Shown here: positions 20,528 through 30,231 of the stretch, in pieces
Layout: every line of letters starts with the position of its first letter
Numbering within the stretch: the stretch's first letter is position 1
Program-made: the position numbers and the translations under genes
The notes under the pieces: generated by a model
Database searches by the model: none
Seen by the model: only the letters and a program-made list of their open reading frames with translations
Told to the model about the DNA's origin: nothing
Assembly (NCBI GenBank): GCA_916048095.2
Contig: OU696589.1
Location: forward strand, 2,573,448-2,637,447
Source: Sacculina carcini
Lineage: Eukaryota > Arthropoda > Thecostraca > Sacculinidae
Direction of reading: 5' to 3'
Length of the DNA: 64,000 nucleotides

Positions 20528-21301
20528 AGATTTTGAATCGGATCCCCCTGCGGTAGGGGGGTTAGAATTCTGCCGCCGTAGCTGCCGCGTGTCGTAAGAG
20601 GCGACTAAAGGCAGACATGTCTGGTCAGGTTTCGGCCTACTACTGGTAACATGTAACCCGGTACAACCAGCCGCATGGTCGGAATGTCGGCGACTAATCC
20701 GGCCCCCCACTGGCCTATGCCAGTGAGGAGGGTGGCCAGACACCCAGCAGGAAGAAAAACAAGACCTGTCAAAGGGCGGATGAGCTGGTTAGCAGCCAAC
20801 GGCCATCTGGAAACCCTCCCCCGTCGGATCGGCAAACAGGATCCTGGCCGCTGAGTGTCACGTCACCCGGGGTATAGTGGTGGCGTGACGCAACACTCGT
20901 CTTTGGCCTGCGCGTCGAACCCCGACGGGGCCGCTGTTTGGCTCCTCGACAGTGGAGAGAATGGTCCGACGCCGGCACGGGTGGCCGGATAGGGCTCAAG
21001 AGGGTCAAGGGTGAGGTGCCTGGTGCTCGAGGGGGGTCCCGCCCGGTGCAGTGTCCGCCGTTTGCAGTGGGGCTGCATTTGCTGTGTCCAGATGGACCGG
21101 TGGGGGTCACTGGTCCGGGCCCGGTGCTGTAGCTCCCGCGGACTCGTACCGGGCGGAGCTCGCAGCGAGCTCAGGGGTATTCGGTGCCCGTACAGCGCGC
21201 ACCACCACTGGCGTGGCATCCCATGCTGGCTCTGCCCGTCCCCCCAGTAGGGCCCCGTACAGAGGAGGGTGGTCGTGCGCGCAGAGACAAACAAACAATT
21301 C
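20528..21301 (+). promoter_or_regulatory. 5' untranslated region of the I-like LINE
   Basis: GC-rich leader that starts GGATCCCCCTGCGGTAGG and contains GTCGTAAGAGGCGACTAAAG. LINE internal promoters reside here, but no specific element can be proved. It contains inverted-repeat arm 2. Confidence 0.55.
20619..20810 (+). repeat. Inverted-repeat arm 2
   Basis: Pairs with 19973-20166 around a loop of about 450 bp that holds the LINE C-terminal fragment. Confidence 0.85.
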
Positions 21302-22939
21302 ATGGCTTCAAAAACTCCAACCACCCCACCTGCTGGTCGTCCATCGGGCGATCGGCCACGGCCGCCGAAAGGTGGTCGTACTCTGAGCCACTTGCACGGC
21401 GACAGTCGTGCTGCACCTGTGCCGATGGTGCTGGTTTTTACCAGCACCAATGAACACGTGAAATTGTCCTCGCTGAACCCATTCCGTCGTCTGGATGGTT
21501 TCAAGAACATCGGAGACGCGCCTGTCGAGGCCAGCCGACAGAGAGACGGTTCTCTGCTGGTTAAAAACGGCAATGAGACGGCAGCATCCCGCGCGATGAA
21601 GGCCGACACATTCCGGTATCGCGTGGGTACGGGTGAAAACAAGCGTTGGGTGAGCACCCCCATCTCGGTGTGTGCGCACTCGACATTGAACCACGCCAGA
21701 GGTGTTCTGTTCTGTCGTGCGCTGGAGGGTGTTGATAACGATGAAATCTGCGACGGTTTGTCATCCCAGGGTGTCATCCGTGTGGAGCGCATCGTCCGAT
21801 GGCGTGAGGGTAGCGAGGTGCCAACGCACTCTTTCTTCCTCACGTTTGACGTTGCTGTTCTGCCGGATGACATCAAGATCGGTGACATCCGTCAGCGTAT
21901 CCGTGTCCGCCCCTACGTACCCAACCCAATGCGATGCTACAGGTGCCAACGTTTCGGGCATACGAGCTCCCGCTGCAACCGTGCTGAGATCTGCGGACGC
22001 TGCTCATCCGAACGCCACACCGCTGCTGATTGCGACAATGAGTATTTCTGCGTCAATTGCAGGAGCAGCGGTCATGCGTCCTCGTCGCGTGACTGCCCGG
22101 AATGGCTGAAAGAAAAAGAAATTCTGGCTATCCGCGCTGCCCAGCGCTGCAGTTTCGGCGAGGCGCGTGCTGTATATCGCAGCTCGCATCCGTCGGGCCC
22201 GTCCTTTGCCGGCGTCGTCACGAAGTCGGCTCAGCCTCCACAGTCTGTCGACTCGTTTTTGGAGAAGCTGACTGTTGGAGACTTCTTGAAGCTGGCGGGA
22301 CGAATGGGCTTGAAGCTGGTCGTACCTGGGGCTGATAAACATGAGCTTGAACCAACACCGGTTGATCGGCGGCCTGAGGAGGCTGCCGTGTCGCGGTCGC
22401 CAACGGCCGCACCCCAGCGGTCCCAGGCGTCCGCGACCCAGCGGTCCCAGACGGCCGCAACCCAGCGGCCCAAGGCGGCCGCTCCCCAGCAGCCTGAAAA
22501 GGCTGCTGAGCGGCGACCTCAGCGGGTCGCCGATCGGCCGGTCAGCCGGCCGATGGACCGCGCTGGCAAATCGGCAGCGATGCCGGTTAGTCAGGGCGGC
22601 AAAAAACCGGCCGCTCAGCAGGCTTCCAAGCCAGCAGAGCGGTCGTCTCCGAACCGGAGGAAATCCGGAGACTGGACGGTGGTACAGCACAAGAGCCGCC
22701 GTTCGGTCAAGTCAGCCTCGCCGAGGAGTGACCGGCGAGCATCTCCCGGTCACAAAGCGAGCGCGGTCCCTGCATCTCCGCGCTCGGCGGTTGCTAGCGC
22801 ACCGCCTTCCGCACACGACGGAGCGACTCCCACCACTGCCATGGAGGTGGAGAGTTCCTCTAAGCGGAAGCTCTCGGCCTCTCCAAGTGGGTCCCCACCT
22901 GACTCGGAGAGAGGACGATCGGCTAAGCGATGCGATTAG
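21302..22939 (+). CDS. LINE ORF1: Gag-like RNA-binding protein with three CCHC knuckles
   Basis: 545 residues from the ATG at 21302. The upstream GTG at 21269 is in frame but not needed. The N-terminal third is a Gag-like fold region (FRRLDGFKNIGDAPVEASR, VRWREGSEVPTHSFFLTFD). Three zinc knuckles follow: CYRCQRFGHTSSRC, CGRCSSERHTAADC, CVNCRSSGHASSSRDC. The last third is Ala/Pro/Gln/Arg-rich and repetitive (blocks of QRSQ-AATQRP), probably disordered. ORF1 proteins bind LINE RNA. The ORF is intact, 85 bp upstream of ORF2. Confidence 0.88.
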   Translation: MASKTPTTPPAGRPSGDRPRPPKGGRTLSHLHGDSRAAPVPMVLVFTSTNEHVKLSSLNPFRRLDGFKNIGDAPVEASRQRDGSLLVKNGNETAASRAMKADTFRYRVGTGENKRWVSTPISVCAHSTLNHARGVLFCRALEGVDNDEICDGLSSQGVIRVERIVRWREGSEVPTHSFFLTFDVAVLPDDIKIGDIRQRIRVRPYVPNPMRCYRCQRFGHTSSRCNRAEICGRCSSERHTAADCDNEYFCVNCRSSGHASSSRDCPEWLKEKEILAIRAAQRCSFGEARAVYRSSHPSGPSFAGVVTKSAQPPQSVDSFLEKLTVGDFLKLAGRMGLKLVVPGADKHELEPTPVDRRPEEAAVSRSPTAAPQRSQASATQRSQTAATQRPKAAAPQQPEKAAERRPQRVADRPVSRPMDRAGKSAAMPVSQGGKKPAAQQASKPAERSSPNRRKSGDWTVVQHKSRRSVKSASPRSDRRASPGHKASAVPASPRSAVASAPPSAHDGATPTTAMEVESSSKRKLSASPSGSPPDSERGRSAKRCD

Positions 22940-23024
22940 GTACCTGTGCTACCTGGTTGTTAGTGTATATGTGCCTTTTTAACGGGAGTATTTATATGTA
23001 TTTTATTCTATTATATTTATTTTT

Positions 23025-24767
23025 ATGTCCATTTTACAATGGAATATTAGAGGTATTAGACCGAATTTTAATGATTTACTGCATATTTTACACTCCCGAC
23101 AACCATCGATTTTAGCAATACAGGAGACTAAGCTTTTAACTTCTTCGTATTTTAGTATTCAGGATTTTAATGTTTTTAGATTTGATAATCCCAGCTCGAC
23201 TATAGCCCATGGCGGGGTTATGCTGGCTGTTCGCACCAGTGTACCCTGTCGCCGCCTGCATATTCAGTCAGATTTGCAGGTGGTTGCGGTTCGGTGCTGG
23301 CTCGGTGGTAGAGAGGTGAGTGTGTGCTCATTGTACCTGCCGCCTGGTCGCCCGTTCCCAAGGGCTGACGTCGAGTTTTTAATCAGTTCACTTTCACCCC
23401 CTTTTTATGTGTTAAGCGATTTTAATGCTCACAGCCCTTTTTGGGGTTGTGATGCATATTGTAGCCGTGGTTTTATTATGGAGGATATTTTAACTGTATT
23501 AGACATAGGTATTTTAAACACAGGCACATATACGCATTGTACCATGCCATCGGGAAGCATGTCCGCTCTGGACCTCAGTCTGTGCAGTCCCAGTCTGCAG
23601 GCATCCACGAGCTGGACCGTTGAGAACAGTCTGTATGGGAGTGACCACTTCCCTATATGGATCTGTCTCAATGAGGTACCTAGGCTGGGAACACGACCAC
23701 CGAGATGGAATTTCAAACGAGCTGATTGGGTCCGCTATGATTGCTTGACACTGGAAGCCATGGGCAGCCCCACACTTCGACCCAGCGTCGAAGGTTTTGC
23801 TGAGGCCATTGTCACCTGTGCCAAACAGAGCATTCCGCGTACGGCATCGCGTCCCCGGCGGCGTCCTGTTCCTTGGTGGACAGACGCGTGTGCTACGGCG
23901 TTGCGAGAGCGACGTCGTTGCTGGGGTCGCTTCCGGCGCAACAGCACGTTGGCAAACATGCTTTGCTTCCGCCACGCTCGCGCAAAAGCTCGATGGACCT
24001 TTCGCGAGGCGAAGCGGGCCTCGTGGGTGTCCTATGTGTCCAGCATTAATCGGCATTGTCCTATATCCACCATATGGGACCGTATAAAGCGCATCTCTGG
24101 TAAGTACCGTCCCAATCCACTGCCTTCTCTGAAGATCAGTGGCGTGGACTTGATTAATCCGGAGCATGTTGCTGACGAAATTGGCCGATATTTAGCGGAG
24201 CGCTGTCGTGCAAACGTAGACGACCCTGATTTTGCGGCGATCAAACAGCAGTGCGAGAGATCACCCGTTGATTTCTCCACCAGCTGTCAGCTGCCAATCA
24301 ACAGCGATTTTTCTGCATCTGAGCTGAGAACGGCCTTGCGATCGCTTCGCGATGTGGCTGAAGGCCCTGATGAGGTGCACAACCTCATGCTGAAACGTCT
24401 GTCGCCCGCAGTGCTGTCCACCTTGCTGCAGGTCTTCAATGATCTGTGGAGTGGTGGGCAGTTTCCGGCCTCCTGGCGACGGGCAATCGTGATACCCATC
24501 ATGAAACAGGGCAAATCGGGCGATCACCCGTCTGACTATCGCCCGATATCGCTTACCTCCAGTCTCTGCAAACTGTTTGAGAAAATGGTTTGCAGACGGC
24601 TGGTATGGTTTCTGGAACGCGGTCGGCTGTTCAATGATGCTCAGTGCGGATTTCGCCAGGGTCGCTCAACGTTAGACCACTTGGTGACCATTGACTCTCG
24701 CGTACGTGAAAGTTTCACGCGAGGTCACCACGTCGGGGCGATATTCTTTGACATCGAAAGAGAATGA
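23025..24767 (+). pseudogene. LINE ORF2: AP endonuclease and start of reverse transcriptase, truncated
   Basis: Starts at ATG 23025. The endonuclease (residues 1-225) has QWNIRGIRPNFNDLL, LAIQETKL with the catalytic E, VLSDFNAHSPFWGC and GSDHFPIWI with the catalytic DH. It nicks the target DNA. A linker with WWTDACATALRERRR leads to the reverse transcriptase: VIPIMKQGKSGDHPSDYRPI, QCGFRQGRSTLDHL and motif A (GAIFFDIE). The chain ends a few codons later, so the FADD box, RNase H and 3' UTR are lost. The last codons to 24767 derive from the neighbouring LINE. Confidence 0.88.
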
Positions 24768-26006
24768 CGACAAAGATTCGATTGACGATGAAAAGGATAA
24801 AGGAGAGGAAGAAGGTTGAATGCTGGAATGCAGAACGGAGACTTTCTCAGTAAAGAAATGAGCAAAATTGGAGGCGGTGATTGAGCATGATGGCTGATGA
24901 GCTCGACCGGAAATAGCTTTCAGGGTTGACCAGCGCAAGCGAGAAGATGCACGGTGCTCACTCAGCTTGGAAAGATAGAAGTTCGATTTGGAAGAAGCAA
25001 CCGCAGAAAGAAATAAGTCTCGGGCTGTGCGCAAAGAATTCCAAGATGAACAAGAGCGAAATCGACGCCAAGAGCGCTCAAGAGATCGACATTCAGACTG
25101 CAAGTGACGAAGTTGAACAGACCACCAGGGAGGAGGGGGGGGGGGGGGGGGGGTGCTGAAACGGTGAGTACGTTGGCACAAAGGAAAAATTGCATCATTA
25201 ATATGAGAAAGAGCTTCAGATAAGAAATCAGGGAGAACAAGTGGAGGGAGATGAACATAGTTAGAGAGGCAGAATATTGAGTTAACCAAAAAGTGAAATT
25301 TAGAAGGATCAAAAAGTTTGTAATTGCGATAGTGAAATATTTCATTTGAGGATTGTTTAGGCGGCCGAGGTAAAAACAGTTGAAAAGTAATAAGGCTATG
25401 GTCAGAAATTTCAGGAGCGGGTGGATAGGTTATTGTTTCAGCGAAAAACAGTTTGGAAGAAGAGGGAGTCGAAATAACAAGATCAAGAGTGTGTCCAGAT
25501 AGATGAGTTGCGGCGCAGTTCATGATTTTAAGATCCCAGGAATAAAGTAAGTGAATAAATTCGGACGCATAAGGATGAGAGGAAGGGGAATCCACCCAGA
25601 TGTTGAAGTCTCCCAAAACGACGAAATTGTGAGAGAAGCGCTCAGAAAAATAAGAAATTAGCGAATCAAAATCAGAGAGGAAAGTAGAGGCTGTACCATT
25701 ATTGTTATGTCTGTATAGTAGTAGAATGCCAAGTTTTGGAAGTGACGGAAGTAACAAGGAGAGTGTAATGAATTCAAAAGAGTTGCAAGAAAATTCAAGA
25801 TCAGACAGTTTGGAAACAGCAAGAGAGGAATGATATACAACGCCTACACCTCCACCGGAGGATTTTGTGGAGCACAAGAGGGAGCGACAAGTGTGTAGGA
25901 AATTGAATGAAGGAGGGAGATGCGCAGAAAAAGTAGGAACGTCACACTCGAATAACCAAGTTTCAGTGAGGAAAATGAATGAAAGACCAAGATGTAATAG
26001 GGTATT
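24758..26006 (-). mobile_element. Middle part of the nested minus-strand CR1/L2-like LINE
   Basis: Minus-strand endonuclease region of the LINE, continuous in sense with 30731-32160 once the LTR element (26007-30730) is taken out: the reading frame runs through the target-site duplication. On its downstream side it breaks at about 24758 at the I-like LINE. Confidence 0.85.
24758..26006 (-). pseudogene. LINE ORF2 endonuclease domain (interrupted)
   Basis: Reads FIFLTETWL (catalytic E), a GGGVGVVYHSS strand, VVLGDFNIWVD and SDHSLITF (catalytic DH), the motifs of an apurinic-type endonuclease. A basic linker (SECRSLERSWRRFRS) and the approach to the reverse transcriptase (FAHFFTEKVSVLHSSI) follow, then the break. 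A long run of C on this strand (G at about 25133-25153) encodes a poly-proline tract. The first 34 residues of the raw open frame up to 26108 come from the adjoining LTR and are not part of the protein. Confidence 0.85.
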
Positions 26007-26403
26007 TGTAAAAAATTTAATGAGTACACAAAAAAACAATATCACACCAGAAAACCTCACAATGAATATAATACACCAACACAGAAAAACACAACACTCA
26101 AACGCCACTCAACGCGAAACTTGATCCACACACTCGCCACTCTCGCCAACAACAGACCCGTAACGCAAGCGCGCCTTCCTATTTGTCACCTCGCATCACG
26201 TGACCTTTACGCGCACACACGCATACACTTTGGTATTTCCATATGCACACATACACCTACGTCACAGGGTCAACAGTACAGATGCACTTTTACACACCGC
26301 AAACACGCACAACGATCAAGGCACGCATACACTTCTACACACCGCAAACACACACACACACACACACAATGATAAATGTACGCATACACTTCTACACAAC
26401 GCA

Positions 26404-26469
<66 letters not shown>

Positions 26470-26520
26470 ATGATAAAAGTAAGCATACACTTCTACACGT
26501 TTGTTAACATAAAACCTACA
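26007..26520 (-). repeat. 3' LTR (element on minus strand)
   Basis: 514 bp, ending on plus with CTACA. On plus it begins TGTAAAAAATTT where the other LTR has TGTAGAAAATTT, so the 5-bp terminal inverted repeat TGTAG/CTACA is kept only in the other copy. Contains a CA-rich tract with (AC)n at 26350-26368 and 26405-26467. Confidence 0.93.
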
Positions 26521-29500
26521 CCTCCTCCTGATTGTTACAATCACATAGATAGTACACTCGACCGCCTCCACGCCTTGCACGAATTCGTTCTGATCTCCGG
26601 ATCGGAACGTTCTCACGGGATTGCGCCAGGCTGATCTGGTTACTCTCGTCATCACACGCACTTGTCTGCGGCGCCACAGGAAACCACGCGATGAGTTCCT
26701 CCTCATCGTCCTCCTTTGTCTCCTCCACGAACTCCTCCACATCCTTCGTCTGTCTCTCAGCTTCGCTTGCAAGTCTTGGTCTCAAATCACGAATGTGTCT
26801 GTTCGTCCCGTCCACCTGCACACACTGGGCAGAAACAACACCAGTCACCACACCTTCAGCATATTTATCAGTACATCTGGCACTTGGCGGCTTCACCCAG
26901 ACCAAATCGCCCACCATATATTTCGACGCGGCTGCATCTCTCACCTCCGGCGACGCCTGGTCACATTTCGTCCTCACCTCGTAGTTGTGCAATAACGAAG
27001 CGGGCGAACTGCTGGCGGAGCTATCGTCTAACGGTGCGACGTTATACAAATAGACAGCTTCAGCAACCGCACATCCTTTTCTCGCGGCAATGACCTTCAC
27101 TGTTCTATGATTACGCTCAACAATTCCGTTGCCAGACGGCACGTAGGCGCATCTGAATCTCAGACTCACTCCCCATTCTCTAACAGAGTGGCCGAACCTT
27201 TGACTGCGAAATGACGTTTCATTGTCTGTGAGAATAGACACTGGTGGGCCACGTTCAAAAAACACTTCCTGCAGCTTCTCGATCACGTGTTCAACACCGT
27301 GAGACCGCAACTCCCTCCAGACAGCAAATCGAGAAGGACCACAGTCAATTAGTGTCAAATACATCTTGCCTCTGAAGTGCGTTATGTCCATGGCTAACCG
27401 TTCCCACATTTTATCCACACTCAGTTGCCCTCTTTTCCACTTCACTGATGGTGGATCAATGGATTTGCACACCTCGCATGTCGACACCACTTTTGCAACA
27501 TCTCTTCGACTTGCGTTATTTCCAGACCTTCTTACAAAATAGAGAGTTCGCTTGACTCCTGGGTGTCCCATCTCGTGGTGCACCCTGCGGATGTGATCTT
27601 CTGATTTCACCATCACTGCGCAACATGATACTGCGTGCTCATTTTCACATGCACGTCTGTTTTCTAGCCATTTCCTGGGCACACGAGTAAGTCGATCTGC
27701 CTTGTTTTCTTTGGATGAAACTAGCTTGACGCTCACTTTCAACTGATACTCGTCAATGAGACATTTGACAATATCCAGTCTTCTGCGCAAGAGCATTTCT
27801 CCGGCCGCTTTTGTGCGCAGACGCGATTTATCACTCAAAAGATCAGACATCCATCGAGCAACAGTCTCAGAATCAGTCATCAGCTCAATTTCGTTAAAGT
27901 GCCACACGAGAGCCAAATTTAGACCTTTTATGACTGCCTCCAGTTCTGCCATGTTAATGTGCTGTACGTTGTTCTTCCTCAGCCAGCTGCCGTCCTCAAC
28001 AATCTCGCCATCCACCTCGATTGCAGCTCCAAGAGCAAGCTTGCTTGCATCGACCCACACTCGAGCTTTTTCTCCTCGCACCGCCCATCGACCACGCACA
28101 GGGTCATGTTTTGCCAGATCATTCGAGACGCTTTGGATACACTCTTGAAGAAATTCACTTTTTATTTCTTCATCCCATGAACTGCTGCTTTCACTTGCGA
28201 TTCTCTTGATATATGCAGTGGCCACACGTAACCACCCACAAACTGGATAGTGCCCTGTCCATTTGCTGCAGACAGAAAACACCGTCCGACGCGTCACGCG
28301 TTCAGGTAACGTACACACACCACCGTCACGCGACCATCTCAATTCTTGGTCTTCCTGTGAAACCCACAAACCCAGAAGCCTAGTCCCAGCTTCGACGCTC
28401 TCACTGTCCTTACACACCAATCCATGTTCACACAAATGTTTCCTCACGTGCTCAACACTGACCAAATTTTTATTTACCAGCATATCGTCAACATACGGGA
28501 CAACACCTGATTCAACCCGCTCATCCAATTTTATCACGGTTTTGAGCACTGCCTTCAAAATCAACGGAGCTACATTCAACCCAAATCCCAATCTTGTAAG
28601 ACAGTATCTTTCACCTTTAATCATTACAGTTTGATATGGCCACAAACTAGGATGAATTCTAATCTGCAAAAACGCCTTCTTCAAATCCAAGACAGCAACA
28701 TTATCTCCTAACCTCCTCCAGTTCCTCAAAGCATCAGCACAAACATCAGCGTCCCTGGTATGAGCATCTATGAAAGAATTCAACTCCCTGAAGTCCATTA
28801 CTGGTCTTACCTTATTCCGCTGCGGCACAGCCATCAGCGGTATCAGTCCCCTCGCAGGGCCAAGTCTTCCTTCGTCGTACTTCACGAGCCAGCCATTCTC
28901 CATCCAACACCGCAACTCGTCATCAAAAGCCCCTTGAATACCAGCGTCCAGGCGATACGACTCCACATGGTTTTTCAAAACACTCGGACCTTCTCCGCCA
29001 GCCCACTTCCATTCCGCTGTCCACGATTTGTCTGACGCGTCATATACAACTGTAAAATCTGTCTCGTCGACTTTCAGGTTCTTATTGCAAGGATTCACTT
29101 CATCGTGCAGATCATGGCGCGCTCCACATGCAACACCAAACACTGGCCTTAAGTCCGCTGACAACGAAAGACCACCCAGCAGCGACATGGCATCTAGTCC
29201 AGCCACAAAACGATAATCGAACAAGCACTCTGTAACTACAATAGCTTTTAGCTCAACTGATTTACCGTCCACGCGCAGCACTACGTTACTCTCCCCTGCG
29301 CACCGAATCATCCCTCCATTCATTGCGTACACACTGACAGTCGACCTGTCAACTTTTTTCCCGCACAATGACATGTGTATTAAGCTTCTGGTGCATCCGG
29401 TGTTAACCAGCACTGGACAGGACACACCGTTTACCTCGGCGACGACAGTCACAAGCGCCTTGTGTATTGTTTTGGAGAGGAGGCTGGCGCACACCGCCTC

Positions 29501-29560
29501 TCCTACTCGTTTAACGGGCACGACGCCTGCACATGTCCCTTTTCTCCGCATCGATAACAC
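26516..29560 (-). CDS. pol: Pol polyprotein: protease, reverse transcriptase, RNase H, integrase
   Basis: 1014-codon open frame with no ATG needed, reached from gag by -1 frameshift. Retropepsin (from about residue 45) has PVLVNTGCTRSLI, where the usual catalytic D is N (codon AAC). Reverse transcriptase: VLDLKKAFLQIRI, RLGFGLNVAP and YVDDMLV (near residue 356). RNase H: VWVDASKLALG (about 503), NMAELEAVI, MTDSETVARW. Integrase: HHEMGHPG...CEVCKS zinc site (about 660-700), then D in AMDITHF, D in LTDNETSF and E in IVERNHR. A C-terminal GDLVWVKPP module closes it. The stop TAG lies in nucleotides 3-5 of the 3' LTR, so coding overlaps the polypurine tract. Confidence 0.92.
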   Translation of the reverse strand: MLSMRRKGTCAGVVPVKRVGEAVCASLLSKTIHKALVTVVAEVNGVSCPVLVNTGCTRSLIHMSLCGKKVDRSTVSVYAMNGGMIRCAGESNVVLRVDGKSVELKAIVVTECLFDYRFVAGLDAMSLLGGLSLSADLRPVFGVACGARHDLHDEVNPCNKNLKVDETDFTVVYDASDKSWTAEWKWAGGEGPSVLKNHVESYRLDAGIQGAFDDELRCWMENGWLVKYDEGRLGPARGLIPLMAVPQRNKVRPVMDFRELNSFIDAHTRDADVCADALRNWRRLGDNVAVLDLKKAFLQIRIHPSLWPYQTVMIKGERYCLTRLGFGLNVAPLILKAVLKTVIKLDERVESGVVPYVDDMLVNKNLVSVEHVRKHLCEHGLVCKDSESVEAGTRLLGLWVSQEDQELRWSRDGGVCTLPERVTRRTVFSVCSKWTGHYPVCGWLRVATAYIKRIASESSSSWDEEIKSEFLQECIQSVSNDLAKHDPVRGRWAVRGEKARVWVDASKLALGAAIEVDGEIVEDGSWLRKNNVQHINMAELEAVIKGLNLALVWHFNEIELMTDSETVARWMSDLLSDKSRLRTKAAGEMLLRRRLDIVKCLIDEYQLKVSVKLVSSKENKADRLTRVPRKWLENRRACENEHAVSCCAVMVKSEDHIRRVHHEMGHPGVKRTLYFVRRSGNNASRRDVAKVVSTCEVCKSIDPPSVKWKRGQLSVDKMWERLAMDITHFRGKMYLTLIDCGPSRFAVWRELRSHGVEHVIEKLQEVFFERGPPVSILTDNETSFRSQRFGHSVREWGVSLRFRCAYVPSGNGIVERNHRTVKVIAARKGCAVAEAVYLYNVAPLDDSSASSSPASLLHNYEVRTKCDQASPEVRDAAASKYMVGDLVWVKPPSARCTDKYAEGVVTGVVSAQCVQVDGTNRHIRDLRPRLASEAERQTKDVEEFVEETKEDDEEELIAWFPVAPQTSACDDESNQISLAQSRENVPIRRSERIRARRGGGRVYYLCDCNNQEEV
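26521..26530 (-). other. Polypurine tract
   Basis: On the minus strand CAGGAGGAGG lies directly against the 3' LTR, inside the end of pol. Confidence 0.8.
29455..29515 (-). promoter_or_regulatory. Programmed -1 frameshift signal: heptamer plus H-type pseudoknot
   Basis: On the minus strand the gag frame reads CCG TTA AAC GAG TAG, so G-TTA-AAC (29515-29509) is a canonical X-XXY-YYZ-type heptamer two codons before the gag stop. A 5-nt spacer (29508-29504) leads to stem 1: GGAGAGG (29503-29497) with CCTCTCC (29480-29474), extended by GG/CC past one mismatch. Loop bases GCGCC (29490-29486) can pair with GGCGC (29459-29455), giving stem 2 and a 14-nt crossing loop. Heptamer, spacer and pseudoknot all match known -1 sites, and pol is exactly in the -1 frame. 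Confidence 0.85.
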
Positions 29561-30216
29561 GTGATGTTTCCAAACGACTTCTTGCTCCTACAATTTCTCG
29601 ATATATGACCTACGCGACCACAATTAAAACATTTGGGGCCTGCTCCAAGTACACAATTCGTCGTTGAACTCAAGCCGGGCGCCACGCTGCTCATATCTGA
29701 AAGAATGGTCCTTGCTCTCTCAATGACCTCTTTGAACATCATCCCATCCAAATTGGCATTCGCCCTTAATACTTCTCTCACCTTGACAGGTAGACCCCTG
29801 ACGAATGCACACCTCAACGTGATGTCTGGAGTTATGCCACAACAGGTGCCCAACTTCTCCAGGTCCGATGCGAACACATCCACAACCTCACCGTCCCGAA
29901 GTTTACGGTCCACGAATCGGTCCAGAGACACATACGGGTCGACCCCAAAAGCTCGCTGTAGCGCAAAGCACACCTTCTCTATGTTGAGCTGGTCGTCAGA
30001 GCTGAGACGATCAACTACGGCGTAAGCATTCCCGGTCAACCTCATCATAACGACCGTTGCCACATCGGTGACGCCTCTCAGCCGACACATCTTTCTCACC
30101 TTTCCGAGCCACTCTGACGGGTCGTTTTTGCCGTCATACTCAGGTATAAGCCGAATGTCAAGTGATGAACTCCCACCGACGACTTGTGACTGCAGCATTT
30201 GTTCAGTTCGCTCCAT
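29503..30216 (-). CDS. gag: Gag with two CCHC zinc knuckles
   Basis: 237 residues from the ATG at 30216, the first ATG after the LTR. The N-terminal part has DIRLIPEYDGKNDPSEWLGK and RLTGNAYAVVDRLS, typical of a capsid region. It is followed by FALQRAFGVDPYVSLDRFVD. Two zinc knuckles end the protein: CFNCGRVGHISRNC and CYRCGEKGHVQASC. Gag forms the particle and binds element RNA. The second knuckle overlaps the pol frame and the frameshift signal. The open frame upstream to 30321 is LTR sequence and unlikely to be translated. Confidence 0.92.
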   Translation of the reverse strand: MERTEQMLQSQVVGGSSSLDIRLIPEYDGKNDPSEWLGKVRKMCRLRGVTDVATVVMMRLTGNAYAVVDRLSSDDQLNIEKVCFALQRAFGVDPYVSLDRFVDRKLRDGEVVDVFASDLEKLGTCCGITPDITLRCAFVRGLPVKVREVLRANANLDGMMFKEVIERARTILSDMSSVAPGLSSTTNCVLGAGPKCFNCGRVGHISRNCRSKKSFGNITCYRCGEKGHVQASCPLNE

Positions 30217-30219
30217 GTT

Positions 30220-30231
30220 GCCGAAATAGCT
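30220..30231 (-). other. Putative primer-binding site complementary to the 5' end of tRNA-Phe
   Basis: The 12 nt next to the 5' LTR read AGCTATTTCGGC on the element's strand, the exact complement of nucleotides 1-12 of metazoan tRNA-Phe (GCCGAAATAGCT). There is no TGG, so ordinary priming by a CCA end is excluded. A tRNA-Phe 5' fragment ending at nucleotide 12 would place its 3' end exactly at the LTR border. Gag's ATG follows 3 nt later. Confidence 0.6.

Larger units (their letters stand above)
20528..24757 (+). mobile_element. I-like LINE with 5' UTR, ORF1 and the front half of ORF2; 3' half lost
   Basis: Has a GC-rich 5' untranslated region (20528-21301), an intact ORF1 and ORF2 up to motif A of the reverse transcriptase. 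At about 24757 the sequence switches abruptly into the minus-strand LINE. LINE copies usually lose their 5' end. Loss of the 3' half together with the host LINE's reverse transcriptase suggests a later deletion across the right-hand junction. GC content is clearly higher than in the surroundings. Confidence 0.85.

Noticed and set aside
20863..21888. 341-aa minus-strand frame
   Set aside because: Antisense shadow of the GC-rich LINE 5' UTR and ORF1; no domain.
22004..22690. 228-aa minus-strand frame
   Set aside because: Antisense of the Ala/Pro-rich part of ORF1.
26150..26660. Plus- and minus-strand open frames rich in HTHTHT or CVCVCV
   Set aside because: They are translations of (AC)n/(TG)n tracts in the LTR and have no coding signal.
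29537..29545. AAAGGGA as the frameshift site
   Set aside because: It is in the right phase but GGG in the A-site is rarely slippery in eukaryotes; GTTAAAC with a pseudoknot downstream is far better.
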